DNA of 51,998 nt, from positions 1 to 51,998 of the forward strand of contig JARVKI010000166.1 of the NCBI GenBank assembly GCA_036674765.1, in the 5' to 3' direction. Under the pieces are notes generated by a model that did not search any database, was not told where the DNA came from, and saw only the letters and a list, made by a program, of their open reading frames with translations. The translations under genes and the position numbers were made by a program. This DNA comes from Seiridium cupressi. Its lineage: Eukaryota; Ascomycota; Sordariomycetes; Amphisphaeriales; Sporocadaceae. Shown here one piece after another: positions 35,201 to 46,891 of this stretch. Within the stretch, counting starts at the first letter, position 1; each line of letters starts with the position of its first letter.

Positions 35201-36255
35201 GTTTTCAGCCCGCGGGAACTAAATTGTGACTGAGCATGGATCATGGTAAAAGGACAGAGGTCATGATAAGACATTCACTGGCTCACCGAGTCTAATTCGC
35301 CGTTTCTGGCACCGGGGAAGCTTCCGTCAAGACTGTGGCACTGGTCCTAGAACCCACTAAGATAGCCTAGCCGTACCCGAGGTACTGACAGGATGATAAC
35401 GGCTTCATAAGACCACGCTCAAAGAAGCAATGGAACGCCAGGGTCACTTCGTCAGCCCTGTCTAACCCCCAAACGACACTGGCAGTTGAACTTTAAAGGA
35501 ATTGCCAATCAGAGTCTATTCTCCTTGTCTGGCATGAGCGCGTTGAGACAAGCAGCACAGACAGTGGTGAGCCTGGTTCTTCTACAGTGTTATCTTTCAT
35601 CGCAACGGCATGAGCAAACAGTCGTCACGCAAAGACCTCGGAGGCCACTGATCTACTTCGTCCAATCTGGACCTTGTTCCACGCCTTTCGACAATCGTGC
35701 CGAAATGGTATTGTTGAATTATGATCCTGCTAGTGCGAGGCGCAAACCCGTGCTTCTCCTAACGATTGTCTCAGTTGAAAGTCTAAGATCTTATATGTCT
35801 CCGGGGCGAGATATATCATATCTCGTGAATCCGGCATTACCTACATAGCTTGTCTGCAGCGGATGTAACCGTTTGGTGGTATGCCTACCTTACACAGATT
35901 TCTAAAGCTGGAAACCATCAATCTGCCTCACAGGCGCATGTCTTCAACCCCCACGAAAGCCATATCTCGTACTACCTGAAAGATAGCTATCCCGAACATC
36001 ACAGGTGCCGTTTCATGTAGGTGAGATGGTGCCCAAGGCTGGAGGCAGCTGACTAGCCTGACAGCAGATTTGGGTCTCCCCACCTTGGTGATGCTACTTG
36101 TAAATGGAGGCTCAGAGTTGATGTCCTATTTTAGTCACTATTTTAGGCATGACCGTCGGCGTCCCGGATGAGTTCCTTGCAGCAGTTCGACGGTGGGAGT
36201 GTTTTCTTGAATAACCCGCTATCCTTGATATAGGGAGGGGGGGGAAAAAAAAAAA

Positions 36256-36287
<32 letters not shown>

Positions 36288-37441
36288 AGAATACCAAAAA
36301 AACCTAGCCATGAATTCCTTAAAGGAGAATGATATCGTATACTTGTTTCGGCTTCTACAAAGCTAGTAGTAAGCTTCGTTCGAGCATCCCGGCAATATGC
36401 CTAAGAAGGGTATAATTTCAGCTCAATCGGCAGCCCTATCGTGGAAGGAATCGCATCCGTCTCTGTGGCTTACGGAGGCCGTCCCGTGGGGCGCTCTAGA
36501 TCGTAGTGTCTCAACCTCACGATCTCAGCCCCCACGCACAACGGGCGGCACAACGGACCATTTTCGAGATTGACAATTCCTCCAATATGGAGCATCCCAC
36601 GTGCAGGTAGAAGGGGAGTCGTGCCATGCAGCTGTCTCAACTTGGTAGGCAGATGCGATACGGTATACTGCTGGCAACGTTGGGTCGAGGGAATAGACAG
36701 GGCTCTTTCTGATACTTCTTCGCCGTTCGGAACGAGATACCGGCCCTGGCGGACTACCTAGGCGCAAGATGTTATTGTATGTGGCATAAGGGGCAATGCT
36801 CTGAGCTGAGTTGGGAGATTGCCTGGCTGCCATTGAGAATGGACCGATCACCTATACCTTAGCCGACCCAGGAGACACAAGCTGCTACATAACTGTAACG
36901 GGAAATTCAACTACTTCTGCATATCGGAGACCAGAATGACTTCTCAGGGCATATCACATGAGCTACATACTTGCTTTTGGCTTTAACTGTAAAGACGGCT
37001 TTCTTTTCTTTTCCTCCCCCCTACCCCACCAAGGTATAAGAAATATCTTTCGCTTCGTCAGCGTGTAAACTTTCTTAATCCAAAATCTGGGGGTGGTGCT
37101 GGTTCTCCTGTCTTACTGCGAATTGTGTCCATGTGATCTAATGTAGCCCACACTGAGACTCTAGCATTTTCGCGGATTCGAAGCCTGGAAAAGAAGAAGG
37201 ATGTATTTGGAGCTTGTACTCGGAGAATCTACGCAGGTTTGTAATTGGTCACTTATTAAACCACAGCGGCGGCTAGGCGCGCACGCTGTCTGGTCGACGG
37301 CGACGGATGCCCCGCATTCATGATGGACGACACCTGCGATTCAATTGACTGACTTCAGACGACTTGGACTCGTCTGAATGCATTTGTACGGTAGGATAAT
37401 ACACAGCAGCGTTTTTCGCAAATTCAGGTACCATCAATCCA
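32230..37441. other. 5.2 kb gene-poor region between divergent genes
   Basis: The stretch separates a minus-strand gene starting at 32229 from a plus-strand gene starting at 37442. The longest frame (271 codons, 33098-33913, minus) is mostly chance-like and unsupported. There are A-runs and a GAA tract at 36246-36290. No tRNA, transposon or conserved motif was recognised. Both flanking promoters must lie inside. Confidence 0.55.
36246..36290. repeat. Poly-A plus (GAA)n tract
   Basis: About 19 A residues are followed by (GAA)7 and further A-rich sequence, preceded by a G-run. The complementary strand translates as poly-Phe, which is not a gene. Confidence 0.85.
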
Positions 37442-38518
37442 ATGGCTAGCTTCGGCGATAGTATATCAGCCCTGGTCGAGACTTATACGAAGTGCCTTCG
37501 CTTACTGAAGGCGTTCAAGAGTGGAAGCTCCGATACGCAATCAATCGACCCATCGAGTGCCGAAGTGCAGTCCCTTCGTAGTTCAATTCGATCCGACCGT
37601 GCGCAAGTGCGCAAGGCTTACTCTTTGAGACTGTCGAAGGTTGGGAAACGTCTGGAGAAGGGCGACTGTAAGTGCTGTGACTAGCAATTAGACTGATGAT
37701 ATACTAATGTTGATATAGCTCGTTCGAAGTCTGCCCTTCGCCGCATCCTGGAGAGGCTCAAAAATGCTATCACGAAGCTCCTCGGCATGGCCAAGGTCCA
37801 GAGACCGGCCGTCGACTATGAGTCGCTGATGTCTCTGTCAAATTCATCGAGGATTGGTGCCATCAAGACCATGCATCGGTTATCCAGTCGTCTAAGTAGC
37901 TCGTCCAATCTTTCACGAGACAGTCACCGAGCTCCATCGAAGGCCAATAGTCGGGGCAGTCACGATAATGGCAGATTGTCTCCCAGGCATGGGGGTACGC
38001 ACGGTAACAGTGCGACCTCAAATAGGGAGAAGGGCAAAATATCGAAGGAAGCCAGGGTGCCAGTCCATAAGAAGCCTGCCTCCGAAGAAAACGAGGGACG
38101 GAAAAGGCCACACACTGAGCATGTCGATAGGCGGAAAAGAGAGCATGATAGCAGATCTGCCACGAAAACACCTTCCCAGGAGAATCTGCCGGCGAGAATG
38201 CCAAATCGTATTTCATATATCTCCATGTCGTCAGACAGCACCAAACTTGGCGAGATACCACAACGACGTTCACGCTTGGTCAGACGTTCTGGAGCGAGCT
38301 CTCTGGAAGAGTACTCCATACAACCTATATACCCTTTATACCCATGCAAGTACAAGAAGAAGTCCTACCCTTACTTTCCTTGCGCATTGTGGGACTTATC
38401 AATATGTATTGTCTCCACGCAAAAATACCCTCCTTCGCCCTTCTTATTCATTTTATTCCGAGACTTCCATTATCCCTGGCATAAGTATACCTGGGAATTT
38501 CCATCTCAGGTTAAATAG
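37442..38518 (+). CDS. Conserved-looking fungal protein, unknown function
   Basis: No function recognised. Exons are 37442-37667 and 37719-38518, with a 51-nt GTAAGT..TAG intron containing a consensus TACTAAT branch site; the product is 341 aa. The N-terminus is helical (MASFGDSISALVETYTKCLR, then a Leu/Lys-rich helix through about residue 100, continuing over the splice as GDSRSKSALRRILERLKNAI). The remainder is Ser/Arg/Lys-rich and probably disordered, with repeated phospho-type serines, ending in SMSSDSTKLGEIP and an aromatic tail (QPIYPLYPC). The last about 50 residues, after the CKYKKKSYPY stretch, look like read-through. A GC-AG type donor (GCAAGT at 38345) could start a further intron and change the C-terminus. 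The start ATG at 37442 is the first in frame. Gene reality is fairly secure because of the intron and frame match. Confidence 0.75.
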
Positions 38519-39158
38519 GTTACATGGAGAGGCTGACTATTTTCCCATGATTAGACCAACCTCCGGCGAAGGAGAAACGAGGGCTCCTCCGACGCATTTT
38601 CGGTCGTGGCGACAGAGATTGAAGACCGGACAGGGAATACGCGATTCGTTTCTATCGAGACTGCACTCTATTATTACCAGTTCTGCCAGTCTCTTATTTA
38701 CTAGTGCCCCTGTAATTCGTCCAATATAATCCTACTCTGAGCATTAGGTAGATGGATCGCCTAGCTCATAATTATGTCGCGGATTCAGTTTTAGCAACTT
38801 GATGGTGTGGATAAGAAGTGTATATTAGAACGTTTAAACCCCTGATAATTATGTGGTATAGTTATGCGCTGGTCTTTTCATTTGCCTGTTCAATTCAAAT
38901 GTCAAGTCGCCTTAGCTTACCTCGATCTCTGGGACGCCATTTTACCATCCCGTTTTTGTGGGTTGACTTTTGGTGGGGTGAAATGCCCCCACCTACCCAA
39001 TCATCTATCCCATGCATCTGAGCATCATCTGGAGGCCCCTCAGGCATTTGTGTCCCCAAAGCACAACCAAGAACGGGCGGTAAGACGCCAGTATAGCTAT
39101 CGCCCAAGGTATCATGCCCTCGTAAGAACACGACTCGCAAACATAGACCCCTGCCGCC
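38519..39158. other. Spacer before SRP72
   Basis: Short intergenic gap with the 3' end of the preceding gene and the promoter/leader of SRP72. An alternative reading of the upstream gene's last exon (frame open to 38729) would extend into it. No separate gene is seen. Confidence 0.5.
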
Positions 39159-41164
39159 ATGTCAGACCCTGCGGCAGCCCTTGCGTCGCTGCTGCGCGCC
39201 TCCTCCATCCAAGACCACGAGGAAGTGCTCAAGGCCGCCAATGCTGCCATCAAGGCCTCCAGATCAAACACACAAGCTCACCACACGAGAGTCGTCGCCC
39301 TGCTCAAGCTCGACCGCTTCGACGACGCCCTTCGAGCTCTGACGGATGGTGGCGACAAACTGGAGAGTGAGTGTCTGCCAGAGAAGGCTTATGCGCTTTA
39401 CAAGTCTGGCAGGCTCGCGGAAGCCGAAGACACTGTCAGGTCGATTCAACCCATTACCCGAGCCTCCCGACACCTTGCTGGCCAGATTGCCTACCGAGCT
39501 GAGAAATTCGAGGATGCGGCTCAAATCTACCACGAGCTCTCTACTGAGGGCGAGGGCCAGCCTGGCGAGGAGAACGATTTGAAGATCAATACGCTGGCCA
39601 CGAACGCGCAGCTGCAGTGGAAAGGACTGGGCCATTTGGTGGGCGAGGACCAGAAGCAGCCCTCGCGCGAGGACCTAGAGGCTTTCGAGACGGCCTACAA
39701 TGCTGCGTGTGGTTGTGTGGCACGAGGTGATCTAAGCAAGGCATCTATATTACTCAAACGTGCCAGAGACCTCTGCGAAGCAAGCGACGACCTGACCCCA
39801 GATGAGAAGACTTCCGAGCTTCTCCCTCTCCTCATCCAACATGCCCATGTTCTCACACGGCTTGGGAAAGAGGCCGAGGCCATGGCTCTCCAGAAGTCGA
39901 TCGCTCTATCCGAGTAGGTCCAAATCTCTCACCCCAATCATATCCTCTTCTCTAACCCCAATCTAGAGTAACAGAGCCATCATCCAAGGCTATCGCCCAG
40001 AATAACCAGGCAGCCGTCGCATTCGAGACTCAAAATCCCTATCTTACACAGCGCCTCTTCGAATCTGCTTCTGCTTCAAAGTTGTCAGGCAATGATAAGC
40101 TCTTCGAGTACCAGTTGTCTGCATTGAGGAGGAACAACTTCATTTTGAGTCTGCAAATGCACAAATTCGATGGGGTAGAAAGGTCCACAAACAAGAAGAT
40201 ATTGGAAGCTTCGACAACGGCGGCGTCTGCAGAGATCGCCGGTCTTGGTGTGGTCAACGCTGCTGCTCATGCCCATCTGCAAACGGGTAAAGCTGCCATT
40301 AACAAAATCCTGCCTATGCTCGAGAAGCGTCCTGCTGATGTTGGCCTCCTTCTGACCGTCATTCAACTATATATTCAGACCAACAATCCCGGCCCGGCCT
40401 TGGGGCTTCTCGAGGCTTTTTTGAAAAGAGTAGAACAAGCCACAACGCCTGATCACAATGATGCCCGGTTCTCACCAGGCTTGGTCGCTGTTACAGTGGC
40501 CGTATACCGATTATTTGGTCGGCATAATTCGGTGCGAGCTGAATTAGCCAAGGCCGCGACCCATTGGAAGTCACGGTCTAAAGAGTCCCCTACTTCGCTA
40601 CTCCGAGAGGCGGGAATTGAACTTCTAAAGTCATCGAACCCGGATGACTTATCGCTGGCGGGCGTAACCTTTGAAGATTTGGCTGCCAGATCCAACGGAG
40701 ATATCATTGCTGCCGCCGGGCTGGTTGCATCGTTCGCCACCACAAACTACGCCAAGGTTGAACCATATCTAAAGAATCTGACCCCGGCGGAAAAAGTCAT
40801 CTCGGGCATTGATGTCCAGGCCCTAATTGATGCTGGCGTAGCTTCAGTGGCAACCACCTCGTCCCCGGGTACGAAGCGCTCTGCTGATACTGAGCCGCAA
40901 AAGCCCAACAAGCGATTCAGAAAGAAGAAGCTACCCAAGGACTACGAGGAGGGTAAGGAACCTGACCCAGAACGCTGGTTACCCTTGCGGGATCGCAGCA
41001 CATACCGCCCTAAGGGTAAGAAGGGCAAGAAACGTGCCCAGGAGGCGACGCAAGGCGGCGTTGTCAAGGAGGAAGAGACGTTGGAACTTGTAGGCGGTGC
41101 AGGAGCTGTCAAGGTCGAAAAGGCGACAGGTGGTGGAAAGAAGAAAAACAAAAAGAAGAAATAA
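39159..41164 (+). CDS. srp72: Signal recognition particle subunit SRP72
   Basis: Cytosolic SRP subunit that binds 7S RNA together with SRP68 for targeting secretory proteins to the ER. Exons are 39159-39913 and 39967-41164, with a 53-nt GTAGGT..TAG intron; the product is 650 aa, close to the family size. The N-terminal two thirds are TPR-type helical repeats (SSIQDHEEVLKAANAAIKAS, then LATNAQLQWKGLG, and a block with ETAYNAACGCVARGDLSKA). The C-terminal RNA-binding region carries the SRP72 signature: a basic KRFRKKKLPKDYEEGK followed by PDPERWLPLRDRSTYRPKGK, and it ends in a Lys-rich tail. The start ATG at 39159 has a GCCGCCATG context. No anomaly was noticed; the splice junction gives SE-V-TEPSSKAIAQNNQAAV in frame. 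It runs toward the minus-strand polymerase gene. Confidence 0.96.
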
Positions 41165-42511
41165 TCCCACCAGGCCAACGATCAACCATGGGGAACTGAC
41201 CAGGTCAAGAGTTAGCAGGCACCTACGTAGGCCCTTTTGATAGCAGTAAAGAGAATAGTGGCCGTGCCGGACTTCGTCTCTGTGGATAAATCCCTTTTTC
41301 GATAGTCAGGCGGCTGCAACTAATGCTCAATCATCCGTCTCGTATCGTCCTGTCACATCATGTCGTTTTGAATTATGTAACTTTCATCTGATGCGTTCGT
41401 ACAGGGGACGTGATGTTAGAACGATGGTTCTGGTCAACCCAAGCCGGATGTCTGAATTGAGTGCCGGGAACCAAGTTTTCATATCAATAGGATCCCCCAC
41501 CCCCGTTCCACATGGAGGATCCTTATACTGGAGAGTATGGGTTGTTTTGGGTGGTATTACGAGCTGAGGGTACTTTCTTTTGAAAGAAACACTGTGATGC
41601 GACCAATAAAATCCATTATATTTGATAATGTCTACTAACAACTGGGTAAGCCAAATACAGCGTTATAGTTCTCATGATGGGCTGACACATATTCGCTGCC
41701 CACGGACCTGGTATAGCATAGCTCTGCCGAGTTTTGACTCGTAAAATAAATATATGGGTCAATTTCAATAATAGTGGTGCCGTTAACCTACGGGTTCTGT
41801 TCGAATAGCTTGTATATGGTAAATCGTCATTGTAATAGTAATTTTGGATGGTATCTATCCCAACTGTTAAGTTCATACGGCGATAATAACACAGTCATTA
41901 CAGAATATACTGATACCAAATATGAGGCTAATAACGAACAAAAATAGGACATTAAATTAAGAACTTTCCAAACCCTCTCTTAAAGCTGGTGTTAAAATCG
42001 ATAGGTAACTGGCTAGTGTGACTACCGCTTAAAGCCAACTTTACGGGCTGAAGTACTTACTGAGTTGAGTCTGGTATACTGCTGGGTCTTACAACATGAT
42101 TGCTACCCTTCGTAACAAGGCTGACCAACTAAGAGGACTTATTAACGATCCCATAAGAGATACGGGAAAGAGGAGAGGTGTCTATACAATGACGATCATA
42201 TATTATCGCAACAATACACCAGATAATAATTCAAAGGAGGCTGATGTGTAAGACTTGCCAGTTCCTGTATCATCAAAATTATGAAAGGCTACAAACATAC
42301 GTATCCGAGCGTGTTCGAATACAGACCAATTTGATGTTGATTGGCAGGGACGGAATGGCTAATCGAGTTTGGTAAATACTACTAGGTGGTAGGGCCAAAG
42401 GAAGCGTAGGCCAAAACCTCTGCTAAATATTGCCGCCCTCGAGGGTATCAGGGGCGTCATGGCGTTTCGTATTCCAAATACTTTCCTGAACATATTCAGA
42501 GATAACGCTTC
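41165..42511. other. AT-rich convergent intergenic region
   Basis: The 3' sides of SRP72 (+) and POL4 (-) meet here. From about 41560 to 42430 the sequence is AT-rich with no sizeable protein-like frame. No inverted or terminal repeats were seen. Confidence 0.5.
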
Positions 42512-44376
42512 TCATCCGGTACACCGCTCATTTGGGGGCCGCCACGCCAGTCCCAAGCCCTCAAAGACCCTTTTTTCTGCTGTCAACAAGTCGGGTGCTG
42601 GCACGCCGTCGGCACTCTCTAGATCTACCCAATGTCCATCGGCGCGACTACGAATGCCACTACTATCAAACTTGAGACCTTTCAAGGCCTTGCAGTATCG
42701 CCGGATATCCCTCTGGAAGGTAGTGCCCCCACTCCAACCTATGACCGCACAGCCGGCCGTCTTCCAAGGACTTATGATGATGTCCACTCGCCTGTGTGGG
42801 TTTGGTTTCTTCTTCGGATCCTGCCATACTACCATGGCCTTGTCTAGCGTGTCGAAGCCGGCCCCCGCCCCCCTATCTTCGCCCTTCCAAGCTACCGGGG
42901 TTTGTCCCCGTGCCGAATTCTTGGTGCTTAGAACGAGAGTATGGGTAATGATCTTATCTTTCTCCAGGCTCAAGACTAGCTCCTCAATGAAATTGTGCGT
43001 CGCATCCAGGTCCGGATGGCTGAGAACAACATCGACATCGTTACTTTCTTCCTTGCCCCTTCTATAACCACCGACGATGACCATCTGAAAACCCTCCCGT
43101 ATCCTACTGGCGCGCGTGAGGATGGTGTTCCCGATGTGCTCGACCTCCGCACGGGGTATCTTCAATAAGAATTCGTCGTAGTATTTGACCCCTATCTGCT
43201 GGACTCGTGACAAGCTTTTCCAGCCGAACTCGACAACGTCGTCCAGGTCCCTCCAACCCTTGTTGTAAAAATCGCGAGCCGTAGTCTCTCCAACACCCCA
43301 TATGTCGTAGAATAGTTTAAGGACCATCAGCTTCGGATCTGCGGCAACTCTTTCGTTCTCCTGGATTTGTCCCGTTTGACTCCATTCCTGGAACAGAACA
43401 GCTGTTTTTGGACCACAGCCTGGTAATCTTGAGACTTCTGCGGTGAGAGTTAGCTCTAGAACACGGCTTGATACCTCCGGTTCGTACCTTGTGCACTGCC
43501 GAGCAGGTATGGGTATGCAGCTAGGGACGCAATAGATGTGGAATAGGCACGAATACCAATCTTGTCGCCAGCTAATGCGCGTATCGTTCGAATCTTGGTC
43601 AACTCTTCAATGAAGGCATTGTTCGGAGGGTTGAATGGCGTTGGACGCTGGCAGGAATATATAGTGTGTAAGTACGCGGGCACGGGCGGAAGATGGAGAT
43701 CCAGGTCATGCTCAGAGGTGGTCTCTTTCAACAGAGCCGGCCGTTTTGTAGGAATCGAGACCCTGGAATGGCGATTACTCCTTGGATGTCCTTGGGAGGG
43801 TTGTCGTGGTAGAGGAGCGTTCTCACCCTCGTCTCTAGCGCGTCTGAGAATGTCCGCAGGCCTCGGCAAGGGATTGACTTGGGGGCCCGGTAAACTTCTG
43901 CGTCCCTGGTAGATTAAATAATCACGCACTGGTAGTACTCGTCCTTCAGATACGGAGTTCGTGAACCATGCGAGCTGGACTACCTTGATAACCATCGACG
44001 GACCCTTCTCCTCAAACGATACGATCGACGCATCAGCTGGTTCCTCTGCTTGATTGTTGAGTCTCAACTCCCCATCATTTTCCGAAGCTGTGCTAGAGCC
44101 ATCGATCTCCGAATCCAGACGGATAGCAGAAACCTTGCGTCGCTTGGCGGGCACCGGTGGTCCGTCCTCAGTATCAATGGTGACCTCTTCAGTGTTGAGG
44201 CCATGCCGTCTGAGCTCAAAGATGGCTCTTGGTTTCTTGGAGATTTTCCCCAGTACGATATCAGCCTCCTTGATATCGAATGTCAAAGTAGGTATCTGGC
44301 TTTGGGTTTGCAGGAGTTCGTCGGGCTCCATATGAGTCGAGAGCAAGTAAATGGCGGGCATTTCTAACTCAGCCAT
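42512..44376 (-). CDS. pol4: Family X DNA polymerase, POL4/Pol mu-lambda type
   Basis: Template-dependent nuclear polymerase expected to fill gaps in non-homologous end joining and base excision repair. Exons are 44376-43488 and 43437-42512, with a 50-nt GTACGA..CAG intron; the product is 604 aa. The N-terminus (IYLLSTHMEPDELLQTQSQI..) resembles the BRCT-like region of fungal Pol4, followed by a disordered linker with basic KRRK (about 95-100). The 8 kDa and fingers regions contain two helix-hairpin-helix motifs (EVSRLPGCGPKTAVLFQE; IWGVGETTARDFY). The palm carries VIVGGYRRGKEESNDVDVV with metal-binding aspartates near 430 and 432, and HRRVDIII with the third near 515. GWSGG near 530 replaces the more usual GWTGS. 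The C-terminus PNERCTG fits fungal Pol4. It is divergently arranged with the TFIIE alpha gene. Confidence 0.93.
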
Positions 44377-45366
44377 GATGGTGGGAAGAAAGCCATCCTA
44401 ATGGAAGACGGAATCACGGAATCAACACCATGCGCCACGAGCAGCTGAGATGCGTGGAAAGGGCAATGATGACATTGCAACAACGAAGCATGACGACCAT
44501 CGAGTACGGTCGTTTGGAGGAATATGACTGTCAACGGCGAGATCCCAGGGCATCAATGGAAAGCAAATGAAAGCATGAATGGAAGCAATCATCTGCGTCG
44601 ACGATTGGAATCAAGGCGGCGAGCTTGCAACATAATGATGTCACGTGCGGTTGCGTCTTAACATTGGTGGTGAGAGAATACTTCAAGGTTGGTAAAGCCT
44701 TCTGAAGCAACGGCACGCGGGCTACTATTGAGAAGTCTCGCCTCTTGATGACTACTGTATGGGTAATGCATGGAGATATCTCCCTCAAAAGTGAGTGGTC
44801 AAGGATAATGCAGTGGTTGCTGAGGAGTAGCAAGGGAACGTACCTTTCTTTGCTGTGATTACATAATGACATCGGGCAACGGAGACGCAAAATTCCGAGA
44901 TACATTCTCCGTTGAGCAACTGCCTCGCTACTGCTTGGGATCAACTTCTTTTAAAACCAAAAGTGCATTGCTCAGCAGCACCCTACACCCGTGCCTTGCC
45001 GTAGGATCTTAAATCAGGCCGCGAGATTGACCAGGTGTATTACAGTTCGTGGTGGGCATCACGCTAGGCGCCTACTGTGCAGTACAAGATGCAAGGGCTG
45101 AAATCTAGGTGAAGGCACAGAAGGCATCGGCTTGAGGTCGTTTTTCATCGTCAATACTGCACACTCGGACCGTGCCGACTCGGAAAACGATGAGTGAGGT
45201 GATTGCTATCGAGACGTATTAAGGATTTCTAGAAGGCGCACCAGCCAAGCTTTGGCTTTGTCTCGTCGCAGTATCACTTTCTTTGACCGCACGTGTCTCA
45301 TCACTTGGTCGCGACCAAGACGAATCGCCTCCATCTCTGCGTACACCTCGTCCAGTCGCTGCCACC
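44377..45366. promoter_or_regulatory. Divergent promoter region POL4 / TFIIE alpha
   Basis: The 990 bp between the two start codons is the only place for both promoters. No TATA box or known binding motif stands out. A weak two-exon reading on the minus strand (about 44905 to 44650) exists but is not supported. Confidence 0.5.
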
Positions 45367-46611
45367 ATGGATCTAGCGCAGACACTCGTGCGATCCGTAG
45401 TGCGCGCCTTTTACGACCCTCGGGAAGTGGACACGAGGCACATCGTTATCGTCGATGCCCTCATCACGCACTCGGCCCTACGCGACGATGATCTATCGTA
45501 TTTGATGGCTCAAAACACCAAGGACATGAGCAAGATTTGTGCCAACTTGCAGGCCGATCGCTTCATCCACCAACATGTACGCGCTGAGCTGCGCGAGGGC
45601 CAGCAGAAAGCCACATCGCGCAGATACTACTACATTGACTACCGGCAAGCTATTGATGCTATAAAATGGAGGGTCTACCATCTCGACAAGTCTGTCCAGG
45701 GCAATACCGTGCCGGCCGCCGAGAAGAAGGAGTACTTCTGCCCCCTCTGCAAGTCAGACTGGACGGCCATGGAAGTTCTGGACAACACTAGCGAGAAGGG
45801 TTTCCTGTGCCATCGCTGCGCTAGCGTGCTTGTGCACGATCCAGACCGACAGTCAGGAGGCCACGAGCAATCCACACGCCTGAACAGCCAGCTGAAATTC
45901 ATCACGGATCTTCTTCCGCAGCTAGACAGCGTTGAGATCCCTAATAACACCTTCGAGACAGCACTGGAGGCAGCTCGACCTGTCGTACGAGACGCCACCA
46001 ACCAAGTCGCCCCCTCGGTGGTGGTCGAGTCCAGCGACAAACCGACTGCAGTGCGCGGTATGGCCGACACGGGCCCCAAGAGCATAGCTATCAGCATCAC
46101 CGCAATCAACGGTCCTAGTGAGGCCGAGAAGGATGCCGAGAAAGCTCGGAAGGAGAAGATCGCCCAGCAAAACGCTTTGCCAAGCTGGCACACCACAAGC
46201 ACAGTCACAGGCAGATCCTACGACGGCACCGCTAGCACAAAGGCGGCCGGCGCGACAGACGAGGACAAGAAGCCTGACGCAAACTCTCTCGACGCGGAAG
46301 AAGACGAAAAGCTGGCAGAAATCTTTGAGAAGGTGAGACAAGAGCAAGAAGCCGAAGCTGCACGGAGAGCTGCTGCAGCCGACGAAGACGACGAGGAAGA
46401 GGACGAGGAAGACGAAGAGTTCGAGGACGCAATCCCGATGGTTGTAGATACTAGCTTCGCTGGGGAGAAACGAACGATCGCCTCGAGTGGTGACACGAGC
46501 GCCGCTGATACCCCTGCTTCGGAGGACAGGCCGTCCAAGAAGGTCAAGGTCGAGGAGCCTGCGAATGACGGCGACAGCGACGAAGAGGATGTGGCGTTCG
46601 AAGACGTATGA
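45367..46611 (+). CDS. tfa1: General transcription factor IIE subunit alpha
   Basis: Large subunit of TFIIE, which recruits TFIIH to the RNA polymerase II preinitiation complex. A single exon encodes 414 aa. The start ATG at 45367 lies in a perfect GCCACCATGG context. An open frame extends upstream but lacks another ATG. The N-terminus is the winged-helix TFE domain (about 1-105: MDLAQTLVRSVVRAFYDPRE, then RYYYIDYRQAIDAIKWRVYH). A four-cysteine zinc ribbon lies at C125-x2-C128 ... C148-x2-C151 (YFCPLCKSDW ... FLCHRC). The C-terminal half is charged and Ala/Lys/Glu-rich, with a strongly acidic Asp/Glu run (about residues 338-358) and an acidic terminus with a basic KKVKVEE patch, as in yeast Tfa1. 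The length is normal for fungi. Divergent from POL4. Confidence 0.95.
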   Translation: MDLAQTLVRSVVRAFYDPREVDTRHIVIVDALITHSALRDDDLSYLMAQNTKDMSKICANLQADRFIHQHVRAELREGQQKATSRRYYYIDYRQAIDAIKWRVYHLDKSVQGNTVPAAEKKEYFCPLCKSDWTAMEVLDNTSEKGFLCHRCASVLVHDPDRQSGGHEQSTRLNSQLKFITDLLPQLDSVEIPNNTFETALEAARPVVRDATNQVAPSVVVESSDKPTAVRGMADTGPKSIAISITAINGPSEAEKDAEKARKEKIAQQNALPSWHTTSTVTGRSYDGTASTKAAGATDEDKKPDANSLDAEEDEKLAEIFEKVRQEQEAEAARRAAAADEDDEEEDEEDEEFEDAIPMVVDTSFAGEKRTIASSGDTSAADTPASEDRPSKKVKVEEPANDGDSDEEDVAFEDV

Positions 46612-46891
46612 GCATAGTATAGCTGGTTCTCGAGAACAACGTCCGCGTCACAAAATCATCAGACCATTCGACGACATTGATGAACAACAGGAGAATTGAT
46701 CTCAGCTCAATGCCAAGAGTAGCGCGTTCATGATTATGGCATTGGTTTTGAAGCCGATGACTAAATCGGGTACCTGGACGCCCTATGATGTATATGTACA
46801 GTAATGACAGAACGGCCCTGCCTTGGGTTTTAGATTTGTTTCCTGACACTTGACGAGAACCCGAAGCTATGTTCTATGGTTTCTGAGATAG

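Noticed and set aside
35807..35825. Perfect 8-bp inverted repeat CGAGATAT-ATC-ATATCTCG
   Set aside because: Isolated, far from any gene, no matching second site. Too short to call an operator or terminator.
36410..36500. tRNA-like D-arm (AGCTCAATCGGCAG)
   Set aside because: No matching acceptor stem, anticodon arm or T-arm could be laid out around it.
44650..44905. Two-exon minus-strand small protein (ATG at 44905, GTACGT donor at 44843)
   Set aside because: Splice sites are plausible and would keep frame for about 50 residues, but there is no homology, and such short solutions arise easily in 1 kb of promoter DNA.
45283..45366. N-terminal extension of TFIIE alpha
   Set aside because: The upstream frame is open but has no ATG. 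The perfect Kozak ATG at 45367 begins the known TFE domain.
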